Source of the DNA: Blastococcus_B deserti
GTDB lineage: Bacteria > Actinomycetota > Actinomycetes > Mycobacteriales > Geodermatophilaceae
Assembly: GCF_042682525.1 (NCBI RefSeq)
Contig: NZ_JBHUHP010000004.1
Coordinates: forward strand, 124,001 to 188,000
Length of the DNA: 64,000 nt
Reading direction: 5' to 3'
Shown here piece by piece: positions 1-8,330 of this stretch (within the stretch, counting starts at the first letter, position 1; the number at the start of each line of letters is the position of its first letter). The notes under the pieces were generated by a model. That model did no database searches, had not been told where the DNA came from, and saw nothing but the letters and a program-made list of their open reading frames with translations. The position numbers were made by a program, and so were the translations under genes.

Positions 1-83
1 CAGGCGTAGCCGGCCCCGCGCGGGGTAGTGGCCCGACCGTCGACGGGGAGGCGCTCGCTGGTCGGGCGGCCCCCCGGATCGGG

Positions 84-1298
84 GTGGGCGACGTGGGGGA
101 TCGATCGGCGGCGGGACGGCTGCTGGACGCCCTCCGGGACGCGGTACGGCCGCCGGCCCTGACGACCGACGACGAGCGGGCCGCCTCCCGGCTGGAGCTG
201 TTCTTCGATCTCGCGTTCGTCCTCGTGGTGGCCGAGCTGGCCATCGCACTGCGGGAGGACGTCACGCTGCACGGGGAGCTGCTGTTCGCCGGGCTCTTCA
301 CCGTGGTGTGGTGGTCGTGGGTGAGCGCGACCCTCTATGCGAACCGGTTCGACCACGACGACCTGGTCTACCGGGTCTACAAGCTGACCAGCATGGCGGC
401 CGTCATCGGCATGGCCGCGTCGGCCACCGAGGCGACCGGGGAACGCTTCGGGATCTTCGTCGCGTGCCAGCTGGTGATGCGGGCGACCCTGCTGCTGCAG
501 TACCACCGGGCCTACCGCCACGTCGTGGCGGCCCGCCCGATCGCGCGCCTCTACCTGGCGGGCGCAGGCATCGGGGCGGTGCTGTGGGCGGTCTCGCTGC
601 TGGTGCCGCGGCCCGTCGCCTTCGGCCTCTGGGCCGCTGCCGTCCTCGTCGAGGCTCTCGTGCCGCTCCTGGCGACCCGGCACTCCGCCGACGTCCCGCT
701 GCACGTGCAGCACCTGCCCGAGCGGTTCGCCCTGTTCGTGATCCTGGTGCTGGGCGAGTCGGTGGCGGGGATCGCGCACGGCTTGTACGACGCCGAGTGG
801 GCGCCCTCGGCGATCCCCGTGGCGCTGCTGTGCTTCGTTCTGGCTGCCGCGTTGTGGTGGAGCTACTTCGACCTCGCCGGTGCCCGCGCCAAGCGGCTCC
901 TCAACGAGGTCGGAGCAGAGCGCAGCGACCACTCTCACGACGTCTACGTCTTCGGCCAGCTCCCGCTGACCCTCGCGCTGGCGACCGTCGGTGCCGGCAT
1001 CGAGCTGGCGGTCGTGCAGAGCGGGGCGGGCGAGGTCCCCGCCGGGACCCGGCTCCTCGTGGCCGGCGGGGTGGCCGTCTACCTGGTCTCGATGACGCTG
1101 ACCGACAGCGGGATGTCCCGCGGGACGCGCCGAGGGTGGTGGTGGCCGCTGGCCGCGGCCGTGCTGGCTGCCCTCGACGCCGCCCTGGAGCTCCCCGCCG
1201 TGCTGGTCGTGGGCGTGCTCGCGGGCCTGCTCGTCGCGGTGGTCCTCGTCGGGACGGCGGAGCGGGTGACCGGCCGGCTGGACGTGGACCCCGTGTGA
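84..1298 (+). CDS. LtrA-family (low temperature requirement A) membrane protein
   Basis: A 404-aa polytopic membrane protein of the LtrA family. The N-terminal part shows the family hallmark of an acidic/Phe-rich first helix (LELFFDLAFVLVVAELA, about residues 37-53) followed by roughly ten further hydrophobic segments. A conserved-looking HLPERFALFVILVLGES stretch lies in the middle (about residue 210). LtrA proteins are integral membrane proteins of unknown biochemical role; the name comes from a Listeria cold-growth phenotype and should not be taken as function here. GTG start at 84, chosen because the LtrA domain begins about 30 residues later. It stands alone and is followed 43 nt later by a co-directional lipase gene. 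Confidence 0.85.
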   Translation: MGDVGDRSAAGRLLDALRDAVRPPALTTDDERAASRLELFFDLAFVLVVAELAIALREDVTLHGELLFAGLFTVVWWSWVSATLYANRFDHDDLVYRVYKLTSMAAVIGMAASATEATGERFGIFVACQLVMRATLLLQYHRAYRHVVAARPIARLYLAGAGIGAVLWAVSLLVPRPVAFGLWAAAVLVEALVPLLATRHSADVPLHVQHLPERFALFVILVLGESVAGIAHGLYDAEWAPSAIPVALLCFVLAAALWWSYFDLAGARAKRLLNEVGAERSDHSHDVYVFGQLPLTLALATVGAGIELAVVQSGAGEVPAGTRLLVAGGVAVYLVSMTLTDSGMSRGTRRGWWWPLAAAVLAALDAALELPAVLVVGVLAGLLVAVVLVGTAERVTGRLDVDPV

Positions 1299-1341
1299 GG
1301 CCGCCGCGTCCCGGACCGGGGGCGCGTGGCAGGCTCGGACC

Positions 1342-2319
1342 GTGACGCGCGTGGGCCTCGTGCTCGGTGGCGGCGGGGTGGTGGGTCAGGCCTACCACTC
1401 CGGCGTGCTCGCCGTCCTCCAGCACGACTTCGGGCTCGACGCCCGCAAGGCCGACATGATCGTCGGCACCTCGGCGGGCTCGATCACCGGCACGCTGCTG
1501 CGGCTGGGGGTGTCGGCGGAGGACCTCGCCGCCTGGACGGTGAAGGCACCCCTCTCGGGCGACGACGACGTGCTCCGCCAGATGGCCGAGGCGCGCCTTC
1601 CCGAGCTCGCCCCCTTCCGGCCGCTGGAGCTGATCCGCCGGCCGCTGCGGCTGCCGGGGCGGCACATGCTGGCCCGGGCGCTGACCCGCCCGCTGCAGTT
1701 CCGCCCGATGGCGGCGGGCATGGCCCTCATGGCGCCGGGCCGGCACGACATCCTCGAGCAGCTGGCCGCGCTGCGCGAGCTCGAGCGCCCGGATTGGCCG
1801 CAGCCGGCCCTGTGGATCTGTGCCGTGCGGCGGCGCGACGGCCGGCGCGTGGTGTTCGGCCGGCCGGGGGCCCCGGAGGCGCCGATCCACCGGGCGATCG
1901 GAGCGTCCTGCGCCGTACCGGGTTACTTCACGCCCGTCCGGATCGGCCCGCACAGCTACATCGACGGCGGGGTGCACTCGCCGACGAACGCGGCGGTGCT
2001 GCGCGGGCAGGGGCTCGACATCGTGATCGTCGTCGCGCCGATGAGCGGCCCCGCCGGCTGGCGTCCCGGGCTCTTCCCGGCCGCCCGCCGGTACTCCGAC
2101 CGGTTGCTGCGGCGGGAGGTCCGGGCGCTGGAGGAGGAGGGCGTGCGGACCGTCGTCTTCACCCCCGGCCCCGGCGAGCAGCGGGTCATGGGCACCGACA
2201 TGATGTCCCGCGCGCGGCTGGACGAGGTCATCCAGCAGTCGTTCCTCACGGCCGGGGCGTACGCGGCGACCTCCGAGGTGGCCGACCTCCTGCGCGCCGC
2301 GGCCGGTCGCCGGCGCTAG
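1342..2319 (+). CDS. Patatin-like phospholipase / esterase (RssA type)
   Basis: A 325-aa patatin-domain serine hydrolase. Visible motifs are the Gly-rich oxyanion hole (LVLGGGG, residues 7-12), the nucleophile elbow GTSAG with Ser44, and the catalytic-dyad Asp in YIDGG (Asp208), in the right order and spacing for the family. Patatins hydrolyse acyl esters of lipids. The absence of a signal peptide suggests a cytoplasmic or membrane-associated enzyme; the substrate is unknown. GTG start at 1342, directly preceding MTRVGLVLGGGG. It converges on mqo, and a strong hairpin overlaps its stop codon. Confidence 0.88.
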   Translation: MTRVGLVLGGGGVVGQAYHSGVLAVLQHDFGLDARKADMIVGTSAGSITGTLLRLGVSAEDLAAWTVKAPLSGDDDVLRQMAEARLPELAPFRPLELIRRPLRLPGRHMLARALTRPLQFRPMAAGMALMAPGRHDILEQLAALRELERPDWPQPALWICAVRRRDGRRVVFGRPGAPEAPIHRAIGASCAVPGYFTPVRIGPHSYIDGGVHSPTNAAVLRGQGLDIVIVVAPMSGPAGWRPGLFPAARRYSDRLLRREVRALEEEGVRTVVFTPGPGEQRVMGTDMMSRARLDEVIQQSFLTAGAYAATSEVADLLRAAAGRRR

Positions 2320-2336
2320 CCGGCCGGCGACCGGCC
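2301..2336. terminator. Bidirectional terminator-like hairpin between convergent genes
   Basis: Perfect 13-bp inverted repeat, GGCCGGTCGCCGG (2301-2313) and CCGGCGACCGGCC (2324-2336), with a 10-nt loop. It covers the stop codon of the patatin gene and lies just beyond the mqo stop. There is no clear U-tract, as is common for actinobacterial hairpin terminators. Confidence 0.6.
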
Positions 2337-2343
2337 GAGGGGA

Positions 2344-3843
2344 TCAGCCGTTGAGCTCGAGGACCTGCATGGTGTCCGCCCGCACCTCGGCGAGCAGCGC
2401 CGGGTCGTCGGAGAGCCGGCGGCCGTAGGAGGGGATGGCCTCCTGCAGCGCGGGGCGCCAGGCCGGGATCCGGTCGGGGAAGCACTGTTCCAGGAGGCTC
2501 AGCATCGCCGAGACCGCGGTCGACGCCCCGGGGGAGGCGCCCAGCAGGCCGGCGACGGAGCCGTCGCCGCCCACGATGAGCTCGGTGCCGAACTGCAGCA
2601 TCCCGCGGCCCGTCGCCGGGTCCCGCTTGATCACCTGGACGCGCTGCCCCGCGGTGATCATGTCCCAGTCGTGCTCCTCGGCCTCGGGCACGAAGTGGGT
2701 GAGCGTGGCGTGCCGGGCCGACCGGGACTGCAGGAGCTCGCCGATCAGGTACCGGGTGAGCGCGAGCTCGGTCCGCGCCACCCCGAGCATGGACCCGAGG
2801 TTGTCCGGCCGGACGCTGCGCGGCAGGTCGAACATCGAGCCGGCCTTCAGGAAGCGCGGGGAGAAGCCCGCGTAGGGACCGAACAGCAGCGAGTGGTCGC
2901 CGTCGATGAGCCGGAGGTCCAGGTGCGGCACCGACATCGGCGGCGCCCCCACGGCGGCCTGGCCGTACACCTTGGCCTGGTGCCGGCCGACCAGCTCCGG
3001 CGACGTGGTGCGCAGGAACTTCCCGCTGACGGGGAAGCCGCCGAAGCCGCGGATCTCCGGGATGCCGGCGCTCTGCAACAGCGGCAGGGCGCCACCGCCG
3101 GCGCCGACGAAGACGAAGCGGGTGCGCACGGTGCGGCGCTCGCCGGTGACGGCGTCCCGCACCGTGACGCGCCAGCGGCCGTCGGTCTCCCGCTCCAGGC
3201 GCTGCACGCGCTGGTTGCAGTGCACGGTGACGCCGCGCCCGGCGGCGTCGTCGAGCATCAGTCGCGTGAGTGCGCCGAAGTTGACGTCGGTGCCGGCGAC
3301 CGACCGGGTGGCGGCGACGGTCTGGCCCGGGTCACGGCCGGTCATCATGAGCGGGAGCCAGCCGGCGAGCTCCTCGGCGCTCTCGGTGTACTCGAGGCCG
3401 GCGAAGAGCGGCTCGGCCGCCAACGCCTCGTAGCGGTTGCGCATGTAGGCGCGGCCGTCCTCACCGGTGACGAAGCTCAGGTGGGGGACCGGGGTGACGA
3501 ACTCCTTGGGGGAGCCGGTCATGCCCCCGCGCACCAGGTAGGACCAGAACTGGCGCGAGACCTGGAACTGCTCGTTGATCGCGACGGCTTTCGACGGGTC
3601 GACGCGGCCGTCGGGCCCCGCCGGCGTGTAGTTCAGCTCGCACAGCGCGGCGTGCCCGGTCCCGGCGTTGTTCCAGGCGTCGGAGCTCTCCCCGGCCACG
3701 TCGGGGCCGGACTCGAAGACGGTGACGCTCCACTGCGGGGCGACCACACCGATCAGCGCGGCCAGGGTCGCGCTCATGATGCCGCCGCCCACGAGTACTA
3801 CGTCGGGGTTCGCGCTGTCGGGAACCGCGCCGTGCTCAGTCAC
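2344..3843 (-). CDS. mqo: Malate:quinone oxidoreductase
   Basis: A 499-aa FAD-dependent, membrane-peripheral enzyme that oxidises malate to oxaloacetate and passes electrons to the quinone pool (TCA cycle). The N-terminus carries the FAD-binding motif VLVGGGIMSATLA (about residues 16-28). It is followed by the Mqo signature region with SSDAWNNAGTGHAALCELNY (about residues 53-72). Length and motif order match full-length bacterial Mqo, so the gene looks intact. ATG start at 3843. Monocistronic; the 268-nt upstream gap (3844-4111) is divergent to the next gene and should hold both promoters, but I see no clear operator there. Confidence 0.95.
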   Translation of the reverse strand: MTEHGAVPDSANPDVVLVGGGIMSATLAALIGVVAPQWSVTVFESGPDVAGESSDAWNNAGTGHAALCELNYTPAGPDGRVDPSKAVAINEQFQVSRQFWSYLVRGGMTGSPKEFVTPVPHLSFVTGEDGRAYMRNRYEALAAEPLFAGLEYTESAEELAGWLPLMMTGRDPGQTVAATRSVAGTDVNFGALTRLMLDDAAGRGVTVHCNQRVQRLERETDGRWRVTVRDAVTGERRTVRTRFVFVGAGGGALPLLQSAGIPEIRGFGGFPVSGKFLRTTSPELVGRHQAKVYGQAAVGAPPMSVPHLDLRLIDGDHSLLFGPYAGFSPRFLKAGSMFDLPRSVRPDNLGSMLGVARTELALTRYLIGELLQSRSARHATLTHFVPEAEEHDWDMITAGQRVQVIKRDPATGRGMLQFGTELIVGGDGSVAGLLGASPGASTAVSAMLSLLEQCFPDRIPAWRPALQEAIPSYGRRLSDDPALLAEVRADTMQVLELNG

Positions 3844-4111
3844 GTCTGCCTCTCAGGCCGTCCAGGGGTGCGCCGGAGGCGCCGTCCTTCTGATCGTCGG
3901 CCGAAACGGGCGGTCACATGCAGTCCGGTCGGTGTGAGCTATCTCCACCTCGTGATCTTCGCCATATCCGGGGGTCGATCGTCCGTGTCCGGCCAGGTCG
4001 GAGAGGTGGGCGCACACCGGCGACGGTCACTCCTGCGGGGGACCGACGCGCCCGGGCCCGCTTCCCGGCCCGCCGCGGTCAGCGGGCGTGGCGGGTGGGT
4101 AGGCGTCGCGC

Positions 4112-4747
4112 GTGGACACGCGCACACTCCTGCTGGGCGACTGGACCCCCGTGGTGCGGGACGGCATCGACGTCCTGCGCCTGGTCATCCTCGGCGGTGC
4201 CGTCGTGTACGCGGTGAACGGACGACCGGGACCGGCGGCGGTGCTCGCCACCCTGGGCGCCGTCACCGTCCTCGCGCGGCTGGTCAACCTGCCGCGGATC
4301 TACGACCTGTCGGTGACGGCGGCGATGGCCCTCCAGGGGTTCGGCGAGACGCTGGGGCTCTACGACGAGTTCGTGCGGTTCGACGACCTGGTCCACTTCA
4401 CGCTGCCGATGCTCACCGCGCCGGTCATCTACATCGCGCTGGCGCGGGTCGAGGTCGTTCCCGACCCGCGGGAGGAGACCCATCTGCCGCACTACGTGGG
4501 CATCGCCGTCGTGACGGCGGCTCTCGGGATCGCGGTGGGCGCGCTGTGGGAGATCGTCGAGTGGCGGTCGGACGCCTGGTTCGGCACGGCGCTGTCGGAG
4601 GGCAACGACGACACCAACGGCGATCTGGTGCGCGACACCCTCGGCTCGCTGGCCGGGGCCGGGCTGCTCGTGGTGTGGGCCCGCTTCGGCTGGGGGTCGG
4701 TGCGGCGGATCCCGGGGGTGAACACCCACGAGGAGGTCATCGCCTGA
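4112..4747 (+). CDS. DUF2238-like (YjdF-type) membrane protein
   Basis: A 211-aa integral membrane protein with about five hydrophobic helices. Acidic/His residues conserved in the DUF2238/YjdF group are visible: FDDLVHF (Asp91, Asp92, His95), WEIVEW (Trp146-Trp151), and a following NDDTNGDLVRD segment (about residues 165-175). The pattern of charged residues at membrane edges suggests metal or lipid head-group binding, but the family has no established function. GTG start at 4112; the first hydrophobic stretch begins about 20 residues in. It runs convergently into the YchJ-like gene with a 25-nt gap. Confidence 0.65.
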   Translation: MDTRTLLLGDWTPVVRDGIDVLRLVILGGAVVYAVNGRPGPAAVLATLGAVTVLARLVNLPRIYDLSVTAAMALQGFGETLGLYDEFVRFDDLVHFTLPMLTAPVIYIALARVEVVPDPREETHLPHYVGIAVVTAALGIAVGALWEIVEWRSDAWFGTALSEGNDDTNGDLVRDTLGSLAGAGLLVVWARFGWGSVRRIPGVNTHEEVIA

Positions 4748-4772
4748 GCCCTCGTCCGACCGGGCGGCGCGC

Positions 4773-5159
4773 TCAGGGCAGCGACACGCCGTCCAGATAC
4801 CGCCACCGGCCGCCCTCGCGGACGAACCGGCTGGTCTCCTGCTGGACGCCGGTCCGGCCGCCCGTGACGTAGTGGGCGCGGAACTGGACGGTCCCCTCTG
4901 CGCCCAGCAGGCCGCCGCCCGTCGTGGCGAGCACCTCCAGGCCCGTCCACCGCACCGCGGGGTCGAGGTCCAGCGCCCGCGGACGGGTGTCGGGATGCCA
5001 GGTCTCCAGCAGGTAGGCGATGTGACCGAGGGCGAAGGCGCTGTACCGCGACCGCATCAGCTGCTCGGCCGTCGCGGCCGCGAGCGTGCCCTCGTGCAGC
5101 CGGCCGCAGCACTCGTCGAGGGGCAGACCGGTGCCACAGGGGCAGCGTCGGAGCGGCAC
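4773..5159 (-). CDS. YchJ-family (UPF0225) SEC-C motif protein
   Basis: A protein of about 128 aa starting at the GTG at 5159. It has an N-terminal SEC-C-like zinc motif (CPCGTGLPLDECCG) followed by the YchJ central fold (LMRSRYSAFALGHIAYLLETW). Family members are small cytoplasmic proteins of unknown function; the Cys cluster probably binds zinc. An upstream in-frame ATG at 5213 would add 18 residues, but those codons lie inside a perfect 12-bp inverted repeat (5169-5200) and the family normally begins just before the Cys motif, so the internal GTG is preferred. Divergent from mug. Confidence 0.75.
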   Translation of the reverse strand: MPLRRCPCGTGLPLDECCGRLHEGTLAAATAEQLMRSRYSAFALGHIAYLLETWHPDTRPRALDLDPAVRWTGLEVLATTGGGLLGAEGTVQFRAHYVTGGRTGVQQETSRFVREGGRWRYLDGVSLP

Positions 5160-5168
5160 GGCACGAGT

Positions 5169-5200
5169 CTCCCCCGTCGGGCGGGCGTCCGACGGGGGAG
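5169..5200. repeat. Perfect hairpin upstream of the YchJ-like gene
   Basis: CTCCCCCGTCGG (5169-5180) and CCGACGGGGGAG (5189-5200) form a 12-bp perfect stem with an 8-nt loop, in the divergent spacer between the YchJ-like and mug genes. It could be a 5'-leader structure for the minus-strand gene. A terminator role is unlikely because neither neighbour ends here. Confidence 0.55.
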
Positions 5201-5242
5201 CCCCTGCGTTCATCCCGCATCCGGTGGGGCACCCACGGCGTC

Positions 5243-5827
5243 GTGCCTGCCAAGCCGCTGCCGGACGTCGTCGCGCCGGATCTCGACGTGCTCTTCTGCG
5301 GCATCAACCCGTCGCTGGTGTCCGCCGCCCGCGGTCACCACTTCGCCCGGCCCGGGAACCGCTTCTGGCCCGCGCTGCACCTGGCGGGGCTGACCCCGCG
5401 CCGGCTCGCGCCCGAGGAGGACCGGCTCCTCCTCGGCCACGGGCTGGGCGTCACCAACGTCGTGGACCGGCCGACGCGTGCGGCCGCCGAGCTGACCCCG
5501 GCCGAGCTCCGGGCGGGAGCGGCCGCGCTGGCGGGGCTCGTGGCGGAGTACCGGCCCCGCGTGCTGGCGGTCCTGGGCATCACTGCCTGGCGCGTGGCCT
5601 TCGACCGGCCCCGAGCGGGCATGGGCCGCCAGCCCGAGCGGGTCGCGGGCGCCGTCACCTGGGTGGTGCCGAACCCCAGCGGCCTCAACGCACACTTCCA
5701 GCTGCCGGACCTGGCGCGGATCTACGGTCGGCTGCGCACGGCGGGCGACGAGGGGCCGGGCCGACGCCGTCGTACGGCCGGAGGAGCAGCGCCGGCCGGC
5801 CGGACGCATGTCCGTCCCGGACGGTGA
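5243..5827 (+). CDS. mug: G:T/U mismatch-specific DNA glycosylase
   Basis: A 194-aa Mug/TDG-family uracil-DNA glycosylase superfamily protein, which excises uracil or thymine from G mispairs in base-excision repair. The two hallmark motifs are present: GINPS (residues 20-24) and NPSGLNA (residues 144-150). The Asn in the first motif matches the water-activating residue of the family. GTG start at 5243. The C-terminal tail after the last motif is Arg/Gly-rich and probably disordered. It is a single gene, divergent from the YchJ-like gene. Confidence 0.88.
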   Translation: MPAKPLPDVVAPDLDVLFCGINPSLVSAARGHHFARPGNRFWPALHLAGLTPRRLAPEEDRLLLGHGLGVTNVVDRPTRAAAELTPAELRAGAAALAGLVAEYRPRVLAVLGITAWRVAFDRPRAGMGRQPERVAGAVTWVVPNPSGLNAHFQLPDLARIYGRLRTAGDEGPGRRRRTAGGAAPAGRTHVRPGR

Positions 5828-5913
5828 CGGCCCGCGTCGAGGCGCACCGACCGGCCACCCCGGAGGCCGTCACGGGCACTAGCATCCCCGTCCGCGAGGA
5901 CCGGAGGGCCGCC

Positions 5914-7140
5914 ATGGGCGAGGTCGTCACGGAACCCGGTGGCACCCGGCCGATCGGGGTCGGCGTCATCGGATTCGGCTGGATGGGGAGGGTGCACGCC
6001 CAGGCCTATGCCCGGGTGCGCCACCACTTCCCGGGCCTGCGACTGGTCCCGGAACTGGTCGTGGTCGCCGACGAGGTGCCGGGTCGCGCGGAGGAGGCCG
6101 CCGAGCAGTTCGGGTTCGCCACGGCGGTGCGCGACTGGCGGGACGTGCTCGCCGACCCACGCGTGCAGGCAGTCAGCGTGACGGCGCCGAACTGGCTGCA
6201 CCGGGAGATCGGGGTGACCGTCGCAGAGGCCGGCCGGCACCTGTGGATAGAGAAGCCGGTCGGGCTGACCGCCGACGACGCCCGCGCCGTGGCCGACGCC
6301 GCCCGCGCCGCCGGTGTGCGGAGCGCGGTGGGCTTCAACTACCGGAACGCGCCGGCCGTCGCGCTGGCCCGCGAGACGGTGGTCTCCGGTGGGATCGGCC
6401 GGGTCACGCACGCCCGGTTCTACTTCCTCAGCGACTACGCCGCGTCCCCCGACGGCGCGTTGACCTGGCGGTACGAGCGGGCTCGCGGCGGCAACGGGGT
6501 CCTCGGCGATCTCGCGTCGCACGCGGTGGACCTGGTGCGCTTCCTCCTGGGGGACATCGCCTCGGTGGTCGCCGACACCGCGGTCTTCCTGCCCGAGCGC
6601 GCCCGCCCCACCAGCGCCACGGCTGGGCACTCCCTGGTCGTCGGCGGGGAGAAGGGGGCCGTCGAGAACGACGACTACGTCTCGGCGCTGCTCCGCATGG
6701 CCTCCGGGGCGCGGGTCGCCCTGGAGGCCAGCCGGGTCGCCGTAGGTGAGCAGAACACCTACGGCTTCGTCGTGCACGGCACCGCCGGGACGGTGTCCTG
6801 GGACTTCCGGCGGATGGGGGAGCTCGGCGTGAGCCAGGGCGGCCGCCACCAGGACCAGCCGGTCACGACCGTGTTCGTGGGACCCGGGGCAGGCCACTTC
6901 GCCGCCTTCCAGCCCGGCGCAGGGATCCCGATGAGCTACGACGACCTGAAGGTCGTGGAGGCCCGGAACTTCCTGTCCTCCATCGCGTCAGGGCGGCCGG
7001 AGGGCGCGGATCTCGACGATGCCGTCGTCGCGGCCGTCACGCTCGACGCCCTGGCGGCATCGTCGGAGCGCGGTTCCTGGCTGGCTCCTACCGTCCCCGC
7101 CGGCCCCGGCGGTGCCCGCGCGACGACGAGGAGACCTTGA
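5914..7140 (+). CDS. Gfo/Idh/MocA-family NAD(P)-dependent oxidoreductase
   Basis: A 408-aa oxidoreductase with a Rossmann fold (GFGWMG, residues 20-25) and the family EKP motif carrying the catalytic lysine (IEKPVG, Lys114). The middle contains a GVLGDLASHAVDL segment, which in this family forms the substrate pocket. Such enzymes oxidise a hydroxyl on sugars or cyclitols; the substrate here is not evident. ATG start at 5914 has a GGAGG site 8 nt upstream. It precedes the sugar ABC transporter genes by 161 nt and probably acts on the imported compound. Confidence 0.85.
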   Translation: MGEVVTEPGGTRPIGVGVIGFGWMGRVHAQAYARVRHHFPGLRLVPELVVVADEVPGRAEEAAEQFGFATAVRDWRDVLADPRVQAVSVTAPNWLHREIGVTVAEAGRHLWIEKPVGLTADDARAVADAARAAGVRSAVGFNYRNAPAVALARETVVSGGIGRVTHARFYFLSDYAASPDGALTWRYERARGGNGVLGDLASHAVDLVRFLLGDIASVVADTAVFLPERARPTSATAGHSLVVGGEKGAVENDDYVSALLRMASGARVALEASRVAVGEQNTYGFVVHGTAGTVSWDFRRMGELGVSQGGRHQDQPVTTVFVGPGAGHFAAFQPGAGIPMSYDDLKVVEARNFLSSIASGRPEGADLDDAVVAAVTLDALAASSERGSWLAPTVPAGPGGARATTRRP

Positions 7141-7147
7141 CGTCCTT

Positions 7148-7190
7148 TGTCACTCATGTCACATTTCGCATGTCACTATGTCCAGACATA
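7148..7190. promoter_or_regulatory. Candidate GntR-type operator cluster upstream of the transporter operon
   Basis: Three direct TGTCAC repeats (7148-7153, 7157-7162, 7171-7176) precede a palindrome TATGTC-CA-GACATA (7177-7190) whose core is TGTCCAGACA. Nearly the same core, TGTCCTGACA, occurs between iolC and the GntR/UTRA gene (41208-41217). TGTC/GACA half-sites suit GntR-family regulators. This site probably controls the ABC transporter genes starting at 7302. Confidence 0.55.
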
Positions 7191-7301
7191 CCGACGGCGA
7201 TCGGGCCGAGGCCGGAGCGTCCTCGACCACTCGTGCCGGATGTCCCGGACCTGCCCGATCCCGCCGATACCCGCGCGGGTCCGCCCAACGAGGAGACGAG
7301 C

Positions 7302-8270
7302 ATGAGGAGCACCCGTAGGTCGCTGCAGGCTGTGGTGGCGGTGACAGCCGCGACCGTTGGGCTGGCCGCGTGCAGCAGTGGGGGCGGCGCGCAGGACGCG
7401 CCCGAAGGCGGCCAGGATCTGACCATCGCGATGATCACCCACGAGGCGCCGGGCGATGCCTTCTGGGACAAGATCCGGGCGGGTGCCGAGGCCGCTGCGG
7501 ACAACCTCGGAGTCACCCTGAACTACTCCAACGACCCCGACGCCGGCCAGCAGGCGACGCTGGTCCAGAACGCGATCGACAGCAAGGTCGACGGCGTCGC
7601 CGTCACCCTGGCCTTCGTGGACCAGGTCGGCCCGGCGGCGCAGGCGGCTGTCGACGCCGGGATCCCGGTGGTCGCCTTCAACTCCGGGATCGACAACTAC
7701 CAGGACTACGGCATCTCGATGTACTTCGGGTCCAACGAGCAGCTCGCCGGCCGCACCGTGGGCCAGCGGATCCAGCAGGACGCCGGCGGAAAGGCCCTCT
7801 GCGTCATCCAGGAGCAGGGCCACATCGCCCTGGAGACCCGCTGTGCCGGTGTGACCGAGGGATTCCCGAACACCGAGATCCTCTACGTCGAGGGCACCGA
7901 CCTGCCTTCGGTGCAGCAGACGATCGGGTCCAAGCTGCAGCAGGACCCGTCGGTGACCCACATCGTCACCCTCGGTGCGCAGGTGGCACAGGCCGCCCAG
8001 CAGGCCAAGACCGACGCCGGCAGCCAGGCGGAGATCGTCACCTTCGACCTCAACGCCGACATCGCGCAGGCCATCGAGAACGGTGACATCGCCTTCTCGG
8101 TCGACCAGCAGCCCTACGTCCAGGGCTACATGGCCGTCCAAGCGCTGTGGTTGAACCTGACCAACGGCAACGACATCGGTGGCGGTGGCCCGGTCCTCAC
8201 CGGTCCGTCCATCGTCGACCGGGGCAACGTCGGCCCCATCGTCGAGTTCGCCCAGAACAACACCAGGTAG
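7302..8270 (+). CDS. Sugar ABC transporter substrate-binding lipoprotein
   Basis: A 322-aa extracytoplasmic binding protein of the ribose/galactose type (periplasmic-binding-protein fold I). The N-terminus is a lipoprotein signal with lipobox LAAC and lipidated Cys24 after an Arg-rich n-region. The mature domain begins with a beta strand (LTIAMITHEAPGDAFW), as in RbsB/IbpA-like proteins. It binds a monosaccharide or cyclitol outside the membrane and delivers it to the permease. ATG at 7302 is preceded by AGGAGA 6 nt upstream; the in-frame upstream sequence is non-coding promoter DNA. Given the neighbouring iol genes, inositol is a reasonable but unproven ligand. Confidence 0.88.
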   Translation: MRSTRRSLQAVVAVTAATVGLAACSSGGGAQDAPEGGQDLTIAMITHEAPGDAFWDKIRAGAEAAADNLGVTLNYSNDPDAGQQATLVQNAIDSKVDGVAVTLAFVDQVGPAAQAAVDAGIPVVAFNSGIDNYQDYGISMYFGSNEQLAGRTVGQRIQQDAGGKALCVIQEQGHIALETRCAGVTEGFPNTEILYVEGTDLPSVQQTIGSKLQQDPSVTHIVTLGAQVAQAAQQAKTDAGSQAEIVTFDLNADIAQAIENGDIAFSVDQQPYVQGYMAVQALWLNLTNGNDIGGGGPVLTGPSIVDRGNVGPIVEFAQNNTR

Positions 8271-8277
8271 TCCCCAC

Positions 8278-8310
8278 GGAGGGAGCCGGGGATCGTCCCC
8301 GGCTCCCTCC
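8278..8310 (+). terminator. Intercistronic hairpin between binding protein and permease genes
   Basis: GGAGGGAGCCGGGGA (8278-8292) pairs perfectly with TCCCCGGCTCCCTCC (8296-8310), giving a 15-bp stem with a 3-nt loop in the 60-nt gap. In ABC operons such hairpins commonly stabilise the binding-protein mRNA or partly terminate, raising binding-protein output over the membrane components. That role is inferred here. Confidence 0.7.
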
Positions 8311-8330
8311 CCCAATCCCCTGGAGCAGTC

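Noticed and set aside
2671..4872. Long plus-strand open frame across mqo
   Set aside because: High-GC shadow of mqo: Gly/Arg/Ala-rich with no domain, while the minus strand encodes a complete enzyme.
5086..5913. Open frame running upstream of the 5914 oxidoreductase
   Set aside because: It is antisense to the YchJ-like gene and overlaps mug; homology and a good ribosome-binding site both begin at the ATG at 5914.
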